DNA of 64,000 nt, from NCBI RefSeq assembly GCF_021134715.1, contig NC_060028.1, positions 1,262,501 through 1,326,500 on the forward strand, read 5' to 3'. A program made the translations under genes and the position numbers. The notes under the pieces are model-generated. The model saw nothing but the letters and a program-made list of their open reading frames with translations. It had not been told where the DNA came from and did no database searches. Within the stretch, counting starts at the first letter, position 1, and each line of letters starts with the position of its first letter. This DNA is from Daphnia pulex (taxonomy: Eukaryota; Arthropoda; Branchiopoda; Diplostraca; Daphniidae). Shown one piece after another: positions 44,720 through 57,250 of this stretch.

Positions 44720-45290
44720 ATTTGTCAAAGTTCTTGGCCCACTAAATCTAACTCATGTTGACAAATCCAGTCTAGAAAATAGTTGCTGAGGCAACGGGTG
44801 ATAACGCGCATGAAGTCATAACTAAAATTATTTCCCGTCAGCGTAATAATTTGATAGCAGTAAAAAAAATGGAAAAGAAACCATTGACATTTTTTAATCG
44901 TCAAATTATTAAATGAAAAACTGTTTTTAATGTACGGACGCTGCCCACGGAATTTTAAGACAAATTGCTTGATTAACAAGTGTAAAAAGTAACAAATTTA
45001 TCGCCGTCTAAATTGTTATTTTGCGATTTCAGGTTTTCCGACGCTATCATTTACATATTGCTGGTCGTTTTCAATCGCTTTTATCTTAGACAGCATTTGT
45101 ACAAAACACGTACAAGGTGATACGGCAAGTAAGGCCATAAGATATGATCTGGTGATGTTGATGAGAGAAAATAAAAAAGCTAATAGCTGCCTTTGAAAAT
45201 AGGAAAACCTTGGGATTTCGTACCACAATAAACCGAAACTTTGGTCGATCCTCGGGCCGACCGACGTAAAATAATGACGAGGGAAATAAA
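44720..45290. repeat. Duplicated block E, copy 1
   Basis: Two long stretches match 54300-54850: 'AAATCTAACTCATGTTGACAA', 'ACGGGTGATAACGCGCATGA', 'AGTCATAACTAAAATT' and then 'TTCAGGTTTTCCGACGCTAT', 'AGACAGCATTTGTACAAA', 'GGCAAGTAAGGCCATAAGAT'. A weaker third echo ('GTGATAATGCACATGAAGTGATAAC') is at 47310-47340. No coding function is evident. Confidence 0.65.
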
Positions 45291-45742
45291 AAAAAATTTT
45301 GATCTAACCTCAAAAAAGAAAAGAAGGTCCCCACGTCTCATCGAGCACCTGGGTGGTCATGGTTCATCGCGATGCATGAATGGCAGTTTTCATCCGTATG
45401 GAATTGTTGGTTTACTCCGTCAATCCAATCCAGGAAGCTAGAGAATAAAAAAGACAAAACCAGTTAAATAGCAGCAAACAAATTCTAAACGCCGAGTAGA
45501 TTAGTAGATGAGACGCCGCAACTTGAACGTGTTACAAAGTGATCGAAAGCCTCCGCATAAAATGTGACTCGAGACAAGAGTCGCAGCGTTCAAAGGCTGC
45601 GAAAACTATACGTTCTACAATTTCGCAAGTGGCCAAAGCACTGAAAAGTCTTATAATAATTTTTAAAATTGTCTGACGATCGTAGCAAAAAATCGGTAAT
45701 CGCAAAAGGCAAGGCTAGTTTTGCTGGTCGTGGAACGGTTAA

Positions 45743-45904
45743 ATGTCTTCGCATTCAGGTGATGAGCAGACAGGCGTAATGCACGATGGTCTAAAGGTTA
45801 AATGCAAACGAAAAATCATCAGATGCAACCAGTGTGCCAATAGAAAACGTGACTGTCCCATGAACGCGACAAATTCAAAAATTCTTATTGGCACATTTAA
45901 GTGA
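45743..45904 (+). CDS. Short Cys-bearing open frame (uncertain)
   Basis: An ATG-started frame of 53 codons contains CKRKIIRCNQCANRKRDC, that is C-x6-C-x2-C-x6-C, among basic residues, faintly like half of a fungal-type binuclear cluster or a degenerate zinc finger. No promoter, splice sites or relatives support it. The DNA also holds the inverted pair GTGCCAATA/TATTGGCAC. It may be chance. Confidence 0.2.
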   Translation: MSSHSGDEQTGVMHDGLKVKCKRKIIRCNQCANRKRDCPMNATNSKILIGTFK

Positions 45905-46594
45905 CTCTTAAAAGCCAGTGCATCTTCCGTCTGCGATTTTAATCCGAACTACATGAAGATCCATTGAGTAGGCACTTCCATTTTACAACCGAGGAACGAA
46001 ATACTAAACTTAATACAGTCGTACAGTCGTCAAGTTTCGTTTTGATACAGTTGGCATAAATTTTTACTCAGAAAACTAAGAAAACAAAACTCAGTATTGC
46101 CTAACGTGTCCTGGCATTGAAAAAAAAAATTACATTTGACTTAAACGTGGCTTTGCCAAATAAAATTAATGTACGCATCTTGTAGCTTAAAGGATAGAAA
46201 CACCGTGACTGTAAAAGAGATTGGCTAACTTTTCGGCGTAATGAATACGTCAAAACAAAAACTAAACAACAAAGAACCTAAAGCTGTCAAGACTGTGTGG
46301 AGCATGAAGCCATCTTTTTCACGTGATTCATCGTATGATTCGTATGTGTTAAAGTGTGCAAGTGACTACGGGGCTACAAGCCTACAAATGACTGTTTGTT
46401 TCATAGTTCAACCGTCATTCGATAACGAGAAAAGAAATAACACAAGCTTCACAATGTGAAAAATACAGTATAAGTAATAGATAAAAAAAACTCACGCTGC
46501 GATCCGACAGATGACATTCGTCACCATTCCAATGTATATTCATCAGAAAACCGCACAAAACATGAGGAACTGTTTCAATGTGCCCCGTACGATC

Positions 46595-46995
46595 TCTTGT
46601 ATAGTTTGCCGATTTTGGAATTACTTTGAGTAAAGCACAGACCACGAAGATGTAAAGTATCCAGTAACATTTCTATCAATGCACATTGCACAAGCTTTAA
46701 ACAGTGAGACACTATGTTTCTGCTAACAGAGGACAAGTTTGAATAACATTTTTTTAGCACTAAACAAATTTGGAAAGCAGATTCGAAAGCTTCGTGCACA
46801 TACACAAGCAATCCAGCCGCCCTGCAAACGACTACTGACTGGAAAAAGGGGTAGGGGACTAGGGGTAAGAAAAAGGAAGGAACCGCGGCCATGATGGATT
46901 CATTGATTCATTCTAACCCTCCCCCTCGTCTTGAAGACACTAACCCCTTTCCTGGGAAATTAAAAAAATTAGCGGGAAGACCGGAAGACGCAATG
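46595..46995. repeat. Duplicated block F, copy 1
   Basis: It matches 53570-53900: 'GACACTATGTTTCT.TTAACAGA', 'GGCCATGATGGATTC', 'TCTAACCCTCCCCCTCGTCT', 'TGAAGAC.CTAACCCCT'. Blocks E and F stand in opposite order at the two loci, so the duplication has been rearranged. Copy 1 lies about 0.8 kb upstream of the kinase-ankyrin gene. Confidence 0.65.
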
Positions 46996-47784
46996 GGAGA
47001 AGAGAATACGTATGGAACAACAATGATGCGGATTGAAAAAGGAGTCAAGTCATCACTCACGTATTTTTATAATTAAGTTAATTCAAAATCTAAATCAGCA
47101 AATGTTAACAAGGTGAAAAGTTAACGCAAGAAGAGGCCGAATAGCTCCGAGTTTACAAAACGAAACCAATTTTCTTCTCATACGGGTTACCCACCACTCA
47201 TTTGATTAATTTTTACTTTTTATCAAGAACAAAAAATTGAATTCTTTGGTTATTTTAAATTAACTATAATTTGGCATGAACAATCTATAATATGGTTGTA
47301 AAAGTACCGAGTGATAATGCACATGAAGTGATAACAATACATTTTTGTTTTCCATTGCCATGAGAAGTTGATAAGAAAACAGTGTAAATACATAAAATGG
47401 AAACGAAACTATTTTGGAAGTTGGAACTATTTTTTAGTTTAGTATAAAATTCACACGAGGTAAAAGGTGTTTCAGGTGCACTTGCACTTGAACGCTACCT
47501 CATAAATTTTTTGAACAAATAACTCGACTAAAAATGGTGTAAGAATAAATTATCTTCCGCCATCTAGATTTTTTCAAATGTTGGATATTTCGTCTGTTGT
47601 TTTACTTGATTATCTAAAGCACTATCTTTGAAATATTGCTTTCCGTTATCATACACTTTATGACGGTCGACAGCATTTGCGTAAGAATCGTTCGAAGCAG
47701 CAAGTCACACTGTCAAACCACTTCTAACAGCCTTCGCATTCGTGCTGAAATTTCGTAGTTGCGATAATTTTCCAAAACAACAAC

Positions 47785-50066
47785 ATGGAAATTTTATACA
47801 ATAGGACAGTTCCATTAGGAGAAGGTGGCTATGGTTCAGTGTTTCCAGGAACCTTTCAAGGCCGAGAAGTGGCAGTCAAAAGAGTACTCCTTAACATGGC
47901 TAACGGTAATGAAGAGGAAGCTCTAAATCAGTTAGATCACCCCAATATCGTCAAACTCTTCCATGTTGAGTGCACCGACGATTTCATGTAAGTAACCGAA
48001 ATTTAATTACTGCGTTTTTAAAGGTTATTGAAGATAATGTGTGCAACTGGGCACGTCTTGTATAGGCTATTTGCTTTGGAGCTCTGCACCGCGTCATTAG
48101 ATCAGGTATTTCTAAGGCCTGATCATCCTGAAAAATACAAAGGGCCTAAATTGCCATACCATTTTGAAGTTTTCTCGCAATTGGCTTCTGGTCTCGAGTA
48201 CATACATTCCAAGAATTTAATTCATCGAGATATAAAGCCCGAAAATGTACTGATTTCGGTCGACTCCAGCACTAATACGCAAGACGTAAAGGTAACAATG
48301 AAATGGGCTGATTTTGGTCTGTCCAGGGCCGTGAATGAGCGAGGGACATACCCGATGAATAGTGGAGTAAAAGGAACAAGAAACTGGTACGCGCCCGAGT
48401 TGCTTAGATTACTTCAGGAATCTGAAGCAAAAGGGCAACAGCAGCCTAGAGGTACCGTCAAAAGCGATTTATTTGCACTAGGCCTCGTCTTCGCTTATCT
48501 TCTGTTAGACGGGCAACACATTTACGGTTCTAATGAGATTGACATTATTAACAACATCTTGGGAGACAAAGCGATCAACATGAAGAGTAAGTTAAGCCTA
48601 TATATACGTGAAACACAGAACGGAATTTAAATGTTAAATTATTTTTCAGAAATAGATCGATTGCACTACGCATATGATCTTGTTACCGAAATGTTAAAAA
48701 ATGAAGCTGCTGATCGAATATCTTCATCAAATATTGTTGAGAGACTCAAATCAGAAAAAGATAAGGTAAACATAAAAGAACATTACATTTGCAAGTATAT
48801 CTGCATTTACCATTGCATTTTATGTTTCACTTGATTTCAACGTAGCTTGCAGAAAAAGAAAAGGAACTGTTCTTACTGTGTAAAATAAGATACCCAGCTA
48901 CTTCCATAATTATTTCTTCAACAAATCAAAACGAAAAGTTAAAAATGTTGATCCAGCAGGGAGTTGATGTGAATAAGAAAGATAAAGACGGATACAACGC
49001 ACTCCATTTATTGTGTTGGAATAATTCAAGCGAAAGATTAATCGACGCAATCAAATTATTAATCCAACTCGGGATCGACGTCAATGAGAAAAACAACAAC
49101 GGATACAACGCACTCCATTTATTGTGTTGGAATGATTCAAACGAAAAATTAATCGACGCAATCAAATTATTAATCCAACTCGGGATCAACGTCAATGAGA
49201 AAAACAAAGAGGGAGAAAACGCACTCCATTTATTGTGTTGGAATAATTCAAGCGACAAAATAATCGACGTAATCAAATTATTAATCCAACTCGGGATCGA
49301 CGTCAATGAGAAAAACAACCAAGGAAGAAACGCACTCCATGTATTGTGTCGAAATTATTATTCAAGCAAAAGATTAATCGACGCAATCAAATTATTAATC
49401 CAACTCGGGATCGACGTCAATGAGAAAAACAACGGAAACAACGCACTCCATTTGTTGTGTTGGAATATTTCAAGCGAAAAAATAATCGACGCAATCAAAT
49501 TGTTCATCCAACTCGGGATCAACGTCAATGAGAAAAACAAAGACGAAGAAAACGCACTCCATTTATTGTGTCGATTTAATTCAAGCGAAACAATAATCGA
49601 CGCAATCAAATTATTAATCCAACTCGGGATCGACGTCAATGAGAAAGACAAAGACGGAAACAACGCACTCCATTTATTGTGTTTGAATAATTCAAGTGAA
49701 AGATTAATTGACGCAATCAAATTATCAATCCAACTCGGGATCGACGTCAATGAGAAAAACAACTACGGATGCAACGCACTCCATTTATTGTGTCAATATA
49801 ATTCAAGTGAAAGATTAATTGACGCAATCAAATTATTAATCCAACTCGGGATCGACGTCAATGAGAAAGACAAAGACGGAGACAACGCTCTCCATTTATT
49901 GTGTCGATTTAATTATTCAAGCAAAAGATTAATCGACGCAATCAAATTATTAATCCAACTCGGGATCGAAGTCAGTGGCATCGACGTACGTACGATGTTA
50001 CGGGAAAATAAAACTAAACATCTGAACGAAATCATAAAACTCTTCGACGAAGCATCTCTTACATAA
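47785..50066 (+). CDS. IRE1-like protein kinase fused to nine ankyrin repeats
   Basis: Four exons, 47785-47987, 48066-48586, 48650-48765 and 48846-50066, encode 686 residues. The ATG at 47785 is nine residues before the glycine loop, so there is no lumenal domain, signal peptide or membrane anchor. The kinase fold is complete: LGEGGYGSV (11-19), Lys32 in VAVK, HRDIKPEN (121-128), DFG (150-152), APE (177-179). Details such as HPNIVKLF and LELCTASL resemble IRE1/RNase L kinases. Residues 281-313 form a charged linker. About residues 314-660 hold nine 36-38-residue ankyrin repeats of the pattern NALHLLC..N.SS..LIDAIKLLIQLGIDVNEK, encoded by units of about 108-114 bp that are almost identical in DNA. 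No KEN ribonuclease domain follows. It is probably a cytosolic signalling kinase; its partner and trigger are unknown. Confidence 0.9.
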
Positions 50067-53000
50067 ACATGTGTGCCTGTTAGCCCTGTATCAATCATGT
50101 GACGTGTATCTTATAAAGGGAAATATATTATTTGAACTGCTGACATTTTCCGAAAAATATTTGACGTGAAACAGCTGACAAAGTAATAGTTGAAAATAAG
50201 TTATGTTTCAGAAATTAAAACCCATTAAAGCTAGTAATAAGGCGGTGAATACATAACATCCCACGTCGTCGACTGTGAAGGCTCAACGATTTTAGTTACA
50301 GGTTATTTGACGCCGAAACATTGTCACAGTTCATCAGCGGCAACAAGAAACGTTAAAATGGGAGAACAAAACTGGGGAAAAGTATTGCCTCTTGAAATGT
50401 TTCACGATTATGAGTTATGGTGACCGATTATTGCTGATACCATCGCAAGACACGTTTCATCACTCAATTAAAACTTTGATTTTCCTTTATTTTCTGTCTG
50501 CTATGGTAAAAGAATTAGATGATTTTTCTCAAGGCAGTACACAGAAGAAACTGTCAAATATTTGGTGGTGTTAGCGGGAAATCTTTTCTCAAAAGAGGCT
50601 GACTACCAAAATATTTTGGCTCCATTTCAAAGCATCATGCACGTCAATCTTCATTTCAGCTGTGCAAGGCCATCCTTCAAAACATCACTTAAAGATTATA
50701 TGAATTGATTTACTCTTAGAAATTGCTCAATCAAAGTTCAGAAAATAAAATGCATCAACATTTTGTTGATTATGCTTTGTACTCAATATTGAAACTTACA
50801 GTCAACTTTGGATTCGAACTTGCCTTCTCCTCGCTAGCTCGCCTGAAAAAAGAACATTTCACTAACTGTACGAGACGATTGCACTTGATCATTAATTTTA
50901 CAGTGGGGCTCTCGCACACGGACAACAACAATTGAAAACGTCTTGTGGAACACGTAAAAAGAACTCGAAAATTTTACTTAAGAAAATGGCAACGAAAAAC
51001 TGCAATCCGTCAGAGCGCATGATCTGTGGTCCTGCCAATTGTTTTTAATTAAAAATTTGTTACTTCAACTATAGTTCGAATTGTCCCCTACATTGAAATA
51101 AGTCTCAGTGAATTTTCTAGTTTTCTGATAAGAGTTAGACTCGTGGGAGGGGCTACTGCCTATGTTATCTGTATCCGCCAAACTGATTGTAAGTCATTAG
51201 TAGCCTATTCTTCAGTAGCCCATATGGCTTTAGTTCTTACACTCAGTTAACAGAACAGAAAAAAAAAAAAATCAAGATGGAGCAAAAGTAAAAGGACGAA
51301 ACAGGGAACATCAAAAGCTGGCTTAACAATCAAGGGAGAAAACGACCTTATGATATTAGCAAGTTCATAATACGCACCAAATGTCACTTGAAAACGACTT
51401 TAAACGCACAACTTAACGCCCACACAAATAAGCTTACCGACCTACTCGTCAGCTCCCAAATACGTTTAAATTATCAGAGTCAAGGCACAGTTGCGGGACA
51501 ACCAATCATTACAGATTGTAAAGGGAGTGTTCGGCATTCAACTAACGTCACATGAACTCCCTTCCGTTTCGTAGTAAATTGGAATGATCTGGCGGTCACT
51601 CGAATTCAAACTACAATTCCAACTCAATCTGACAGATTTCAGAAATGTGTCTTTTTTTATCACATAGGCTATTTGCGTGTCAGTGAGTAACGGAATAAAA
51701 AAAAACAGACAAAAAAATCGAAAAGTTACAGAACATCAATCAAGGACTTGAAGACTACAGGATTTCCGATATCGGCACATGCTGGAAAAAGGTTCGCAAT
51801 TATTGGTTGGCATGTTTTAATAAATGAGACTCATAGAAAATTTAGTAACATTTAAAAAAAAACTCGCCAAAAGAAAACAACCTGCTACATCCAACGTGAC
51901 ATTTCGAAATGGCAGCAACAACCACCATTTTCGATAACGATGGATGTGGCATCTAACTAGATCCCAGAAGGATCCCTGATGATAAGCAGCGCATATCCTG
52001 ATCTAGAAGACAAACTTTGTCGTGCGCCATTTTATTTGACAACATCCTTTAACAAAGTGATTGAGATTATCGATGTTATGCAGCATAACATATGCTGGGT
52101 GACACGGGAGCCCAGATCAATTCTTACTCTTTCCTTTAAATAATTGCGGACAAAATTCGCTACACTGCACAATATTTAACGAGCATGGACTAATCGAGGA
52201 ACTGATAACAGTTTGGAAGGGAGGAAAAAATCTTTAGAAAAAAAAAAAAATAAATGGTTCAACTATTTATAAAATGGAATGAACATAAACGAACAACAAT
52301 AAAGGCCGAACGCAAAAATCAAGTAAATGACCCGTGATTTATGAATTCTATGCGATATGCTCAAGACGAATCGGATGAAAAGAAGTTTAGATTACACGTG
52401 ATTGACAGATTTTCTTCTTCAATAAAACGTCTATAAAACAATAAACTGTCAAATTAACTAAATATCTTGATAGTTCTCTCGTAAAATTAAATCTAGATTG
52501 ACTAATGGCAAATCTTAATGTGAGTAAACTTTCTTCCTACCTGCTTCACCGCGTGTCCTCGTTCCCATCCACACACCAGTAAAGGGGGCCGTAGACCTGG
52601 ATAGACATTTTCTCCGTCCCAATCAGCAAGGTCTTTCCACCGACGAAACCTGTTCACGAACGAGAGAAACCAAGGCTGATGAGTTACATTTGAATATTGA
52701 CCACAACTAAATTTAAGTTAGCAGGTTACTAATAAATCAAAGTGAAAATATTTTTAAAATGTCATCCATTTTACTGATGGTAACTGAAAGAAAAGAACTT
52801 GAATATGTCTTATTTTAGCGGTTGTGTAGTTGAGTTAACGCAAGTGAACCTACTGTGCCGTGGTACAGTGGTAGGTGGAATGGCTTAATAATTAGTTCTT
52901 CACTTGGCTTCCAATCAAGTTAGTCTAAACACGAAAGCAAATGGTCACTGACAAGAGAGTAGACGCGAAATAAATCTGATTGAATCAGCACAATGAAGTT

Positions 53001-53540
53001 TACGAAAGATGAGTTATTAGATGAAATCAATTGCCAAAATAAAACTGGTTCACATTTCACACTCCGTGGTGACTCCAAATGAAAAGGAGGACTGGTAATA
53101 AACAAATAGTCCGCCATCATGGATTAATTTCATCTCTCTACCTCCAATTTCAGATAATTGGCGGGCAAATCCCTTCCTTTCCCACAATTTCGTAAGTTAG
53201 TAAAAATGGCCGTTAGCGTCGTTGGCTCGTATGAAAATAATTTTTTAAAAGGCATAAAAAAGTGAAATCAACATCACCAAATAATTAATTTACTTCAATG
53301 GTCCGTGCATGGAATAGATAAATCTATGTGTAAAATACTGCCAGCTTACTCCGAAAATGATGGGCTGTTGTGACAACATTAAATTGGGCATAACGGCATT
53401 TGAATATCAAAATTCTTTTACTTAGGCTAACTTAAGAAAATGTAGAGATTTGCTATCCTACAAAGCTTGACAAATAATAAGAACTTGATTCCACCGTTTA
53501 ATCTGGACTTTTTTCGCTGAGCGTCACCTGGATTATGTCC
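50067..53540. other. Gene-poor region with one possible minus-strand exon
   Basis: No complete gene is recognised. On the minus strand 52652-52540 reads FRRWKDLADWDGENVYPGLR and on to LLVCGWERGHAVKQ between a good acceptor (GTTCGTGAACAG) and a donor-like GTAGG, which would fit an internal exon of an unknown gene. At about 52855-52880 'CCGTGGTACAGTGGTAGG' contains an A-box-like TGGTACAGTGG, possibly an old tRNA-derived SINE. The rest is AT-rich unique sequence. Confidence 0.3.
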
Positions 53541-53559
53541 GTTTATATGGAAGCACATC

Positions 53560-53910
53560 GAAGCACATGCACAGACTACGAAGGTGTGAAGTATAAAGTA
53601 AGGACTTCTGTAACCAGTTCCGTCGACGCAAAAACATTAAACAATGCGACACTATGTTTCTATTAACAGATAACAAAAAATTTGAATACACTTAACAAAT
53701 GTTGTTAGCAGATCCGAAACTTCATGCACAAGTGTTCTACTGTTCTAGTCGCCATTCAAACGCCAACTGACTAAAAGGAAAGGAGAGGTAGAGTAGGGGT
53801 AACAAAATTGTTCCAAAAGATCGGCGGCCATGATGGATTCTTTCTAACCCTCCCCCTCGTCTTGAAGACCCTAACCCCTCTTTCTGGGAAATTCAAATAA
53901 TCCGGGATTG
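53560..53910. repeat. Duplicated block F, copy 2
   Basis: It is the counterpart of 46595-46995, in the same orientation, ending at 'CTAACCCCTCTTTCTGGGAAATT'. Confidence 0.65.
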
Positions 53911-54289
53911 TTGGAACGGCACGGGTCGACCCGAATAAGTGCTGCGATCTATCGGTCAGATGAAGAGGCTCGTAACCCAGCACACGCTAGGATTGAGGAA
54001 ATTTTCGATTTGAGTCGGTATGATTAAACGAATGCAAATTGCAATTTAATATATGGGTAGAGGTAGAAAACAAATGAAATTAGCACAACAATTGTTAAAT
54101 TCCCATAGCATATTGTGCGTTGACAATCGAGAATTAACTAAAAAGAGAAACCCACGCATCCGAAAAAAGCTTTGGACATGAGCAACTCAATGAAAAATCA
54201 AATGAAATCCAGGTAAGATTTCGCTTGTTTTTAATTGATAAGGTACCACAGCTCGTTGCGTGCGTCGATAACTCGATAAGAAAACGTAG

Positions 54290-54900
54290 AAGGATACCTT
54301 GACCCATTAAATCTAACTCATGTTGACAAGTACAGTCTGGAACATTGTTGCTAAGGGAACGGGTGATAACGCGCATGAAGTCATAACTAAAATTTTTTTC
54401 CTGTCGGCGTGAGAATTTGACAACAGCAAAGCAAAATGAAAAATAAACCACAGACATGTTTCATCGTCAAAATTAAAAAAAATTGTTTGTAATGTACGGA
54501 TTCTGTCCACAGTATTTTAAGACAAACTGCTTGATTAACAAGTCTGGTGTACAACGAATTTTTCTATTGTTATTTTCCATACTGTATTAAATGCTGTGTG
54601 TTTACGGCGTTGGTTATTTTACCGGATTGATGGTTCAGGTTTTCCGACGCTATCATTCAAATATAGCTGGTCGTCTTCGATCGCTATATGACAGACAGCA
54701 TTTGTACAAACGCGTACAAGGTGATAACTGATAAGGCAAGTAAGGCCATAAGATAAGATCTGATGTCGAGAGAAAATAAAAATGCTCTGCCTTTGAAAAT
54801 CCGAAAAAAACCTTTAAATTTCGTACAATAATAAACGGAAACTTTGGCCGACCATTGTAAAATAATGACGAGGGAAATAATAATAATGAAAAGAACGTCT
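54290..54900. repeat. Duplicated block E, copy 2
   Basis: It is the counterpart of 44720-45290, in the same orientation, but lies to the right of block F here and to its left at the first locus. Confidence 0.65.
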
Positions 54901-54973
54901 CGTCGAGCGCTAGCGATGCAGAATGACAATCTCATCTGGATGGAATTGTTGGTGCACTCCGTCAATCCATCCT

Positions 54974-55096
54974 GGATGAAGTTTGCTCTTTTTTCCCCCC
55001 TTTTCACCCTTTTCTTGCTGCCTATCCACCCCCTATTTTGCCCTTAGGGCCCAAAGGCGAAAGACGAAAAGGGTGAAAAGGGGGAAACTTCATCCC
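54974..55096. repeat. Snap-back inverted repeat
   Basis: GGATGAAGTTT...CCCCCCTTTTCACCCTTTT (54974-55013) is mirrored by AAAAGGGTGAAAAGGGGG then AAACTTCATCC (55067-55095), separated by about 50 bp. The left arm carries a ten-base insertion. It could form a long hairpin and may be the end of a non-autonomous element extending to the right. Confidence 0.55.
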
Positions 55097-55099
55097 ATT

Positions 55100-56180
55100 T
55101 CAAGGACCGCCCACCAAAAATGGCGTGGGGTCCGTTTTAACAAGCAATCCAGTATCCACCACTCAAGCGCACCAAATCCATGGACCCCTGTTTTTTCCCA
55201 TTCCGCTATAGGACCTAAAAATCTGAAATAATTCAGGTATATCCAGATTTCTCCTCCGGATTCACCTGTTTTTGCAGAATTTAAATATTCCTTGCCGTTT
55301 GGGAGATATTTAATGTTTAAATTTTGGTTTTTTCAAATTTTAACAATTTTGGGGGCATGGGGGTCTTTGGTATCGCTTTTTGGGAAAATGCAAACCTTAA
55401 AAAAAAAAAACTAATTCTTTCAAAAGTTTGCTCGGCCATCCCTCAATACCAATCCAAAAGGAATTTACATTTCGGATAAGATTGGCCGAGTTATTCCTAA
55501 TCTTGTAAAGTGTAATTTTGACCAGTTTCCCACCCAGCCTAGTCGCCATTTTTTATTACTCTCCCTCGCGTTCCTGGTGGATTACAGCCGAAGCTACGCT
55601 TTCCTGGCCTTCACTTTAGAACAGGGGACATACTGTAGGCCTTTTCATATAGTCTAGTGGCCAGCAATATGAAGCCCGAGGTGCAGAGAACTCGTATGCT
55701 TCAGCTGTCCAAGCTGTCCTGTTCAGCTTCAAGCTAATCTAAACTTTGAAATGACATTACGGTGGGAAATTATTATTTTAAAAATAAAAAAAAATACCAC
55801 GAGAATTAGCGTGAAAAACTGATTCTAATGATATTTTTTTCAAAGGAATCCCTTATTCATGCACCAACCCTATTGCAAAATGAGAGTACCTTTTTTTCTG
55901 GGTTGATATATATGTTTGGCAATACTGTATGATGAGAGAGTCAATCAGAATTTGGGAAAATTGGCATGCACTCCACCGAATGGTCGGAGTCCACTAAGGA
56001 AACCAGAACACATAGGTTCATAGGTAGCTCTGTCCCTTACGTCAGATCCATGCCAACGCGTAGAGCAAAGTTTCCGGAGCTCTACAATAAATAACCACAG
56101 CAGTCAAATTTATCTGCTAGGGAGGGGAAGGGGTAAATCGTCAACATCTGGACTTAGACTTAGACTTAGTTATTAGAATC
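55100..56180. other. Unassigned spacer
   Basis: No gene is recognised. It includes a Pyr/Pur-rich stretch, 'GGGGGCATGGGGGTC' and scattered poly-A runs, possibly the remainder of the element that starts with the snap-back repeat. Confidence 0.3.
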
Positions 56181-56184
56181 AGAT

Positions 56185-56517
56185 CGTCATCGGACTTGAC
56201 TTTCTGTTTTTTAGGTCCCCGCTTTTTTAAAGTCTTCTTCCTCATATTGCGTTATGATTGGGTTGACCTAGGCGTGCCTTTAGCCTCCTCATGCTCCTCA
56301 TCTTCACTCTCCCCTTCGACTTGATCCCCTCCTTTTTCCATTTTTTCGTAACGATAGTTTGTGAAACTCTTGCATGCGCTCGGTTCTGGCCCTTCATCTT
56401 CACTCTCCACTCCAGCTGGTACGTTCCCTAGATTAATATCCCCCCCTCCATTCTTTTCTTCAGATTCTGTGGTCTCTTGGCCACTTTCTTCAACATTCCC
56501 CTTGGTTTTCATGCCTC
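56185..56517 (-). pseudogene. Zinc-ribbon family, detached C-terminal part
   Basis: The minus-strand reading matches the acidic/basic tail of the zinc-ribbon family: KGNVEESGQETTESEEKNGG (as in the copy at 57.9 kb), VESEDEGPEPS, then GTPRSTQS, a stop, and RNMRKKTLKKRGPKKQK (as in the 22 kb gene). The zinc-ribbon exons are missing; instead the sequence abuts an importin-beta fragment on the other strand. Confidence 0.7.
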
Positions 56518-56938
56518 GGAAAAGTGTGCTCAGGATGATTTGGGTCAATTTATTTCAAATATGTCTTTTGTAATTGCTGATCCAAGCAACTCACCTATTG
56601 CTCGTCAAGCTGCTGGTCTCCAACTGAAAAACTGTTTGACTGTTAAAGATTTGACCCTGAAGAAAGGGTGTCAACAGAGATGGTCAAAACTTGACGAAGA
56701 AACTCGCATGGCTGTGCGTGAGCGTTTGATTTCAACCTTGGGAACAGAAAACATTCATCCGAGTTGTGCCGCCCAATGTTTGGCTTACATTGCGGTAGCT
56801 GAACTCTTCCCGGGAACACAGCCTTCTTCTGAGATGACTTCTCTGGAGGATTTGCTTTCCAGGTTCAACCAGCAAATGAACATCGAAAAGAGGCAGCCTT
56901 AGAGGCCATCGCCTACATTTGTCAAGAAATTCACGTGC
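56518..56938 (+). pseudogene. Importin-beta (karyopherin beta-1) retro-fragment
   Basis: An intronless stretch reads AGLQLKNCLTVKDLTLKK, QQRWSKLDEETR, STLGTENIHPSCAAQCLAYI and AVAELFPG, which is the N-terminal HEAT region of importin subunit beta-1, the nuclear import receptor that binds Ran and importin-alpha. It begins inside the first HEAT repeat. A one-base change near 56890 throws the conserved continuation (EAALEAIAYICQEIH) into another frame, with a stop at 56900. It is a truncated, dead piece and not a functional transport receptor. Confidence 0.85.
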
Positions 56939-57250
56939 TCATTTTGGTCAACTCTTACACGTCAATCCTCCATTCCATACTATTTTGTATGGAGGACAGC
57001 AAATTGTCAATGACAGTTGGTCATTACATGAAAAAATGGCTTCCCTAATCTGAAATTTATTTGCTAGTGATGTGTGCCAGTGAGTTTCTGTTTAGATTTT
57101 CTAGTCTTCTTTTTTTGTTGATTTTTCACACATGGTTTTGACACCCATAGTTTTTACCTGACTTTCTAAATATTAGTGGTTTTGTTTGGATTTACCGATA
57201 TTCTAGCCTAACAAAATATAATTTTAAATTGGCCAATTCGTCTGATCACG

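Noticed and set aside
48926-49762. Long minus-strand open frames rich in Ser/Leu/Phe opposite the ankyrin exon
   Set aside because: They are the antisense of the repeated ankyrin codons; the plus strand has domain motifs, splice sites and an ATG, so these are shadows.
47785-50066. Considered calling the gene full RNase L or IRE1
   Set aside because: No KEN nuclease domain, no lumenal sensor and no membrane segment are present, and the domain order differs.
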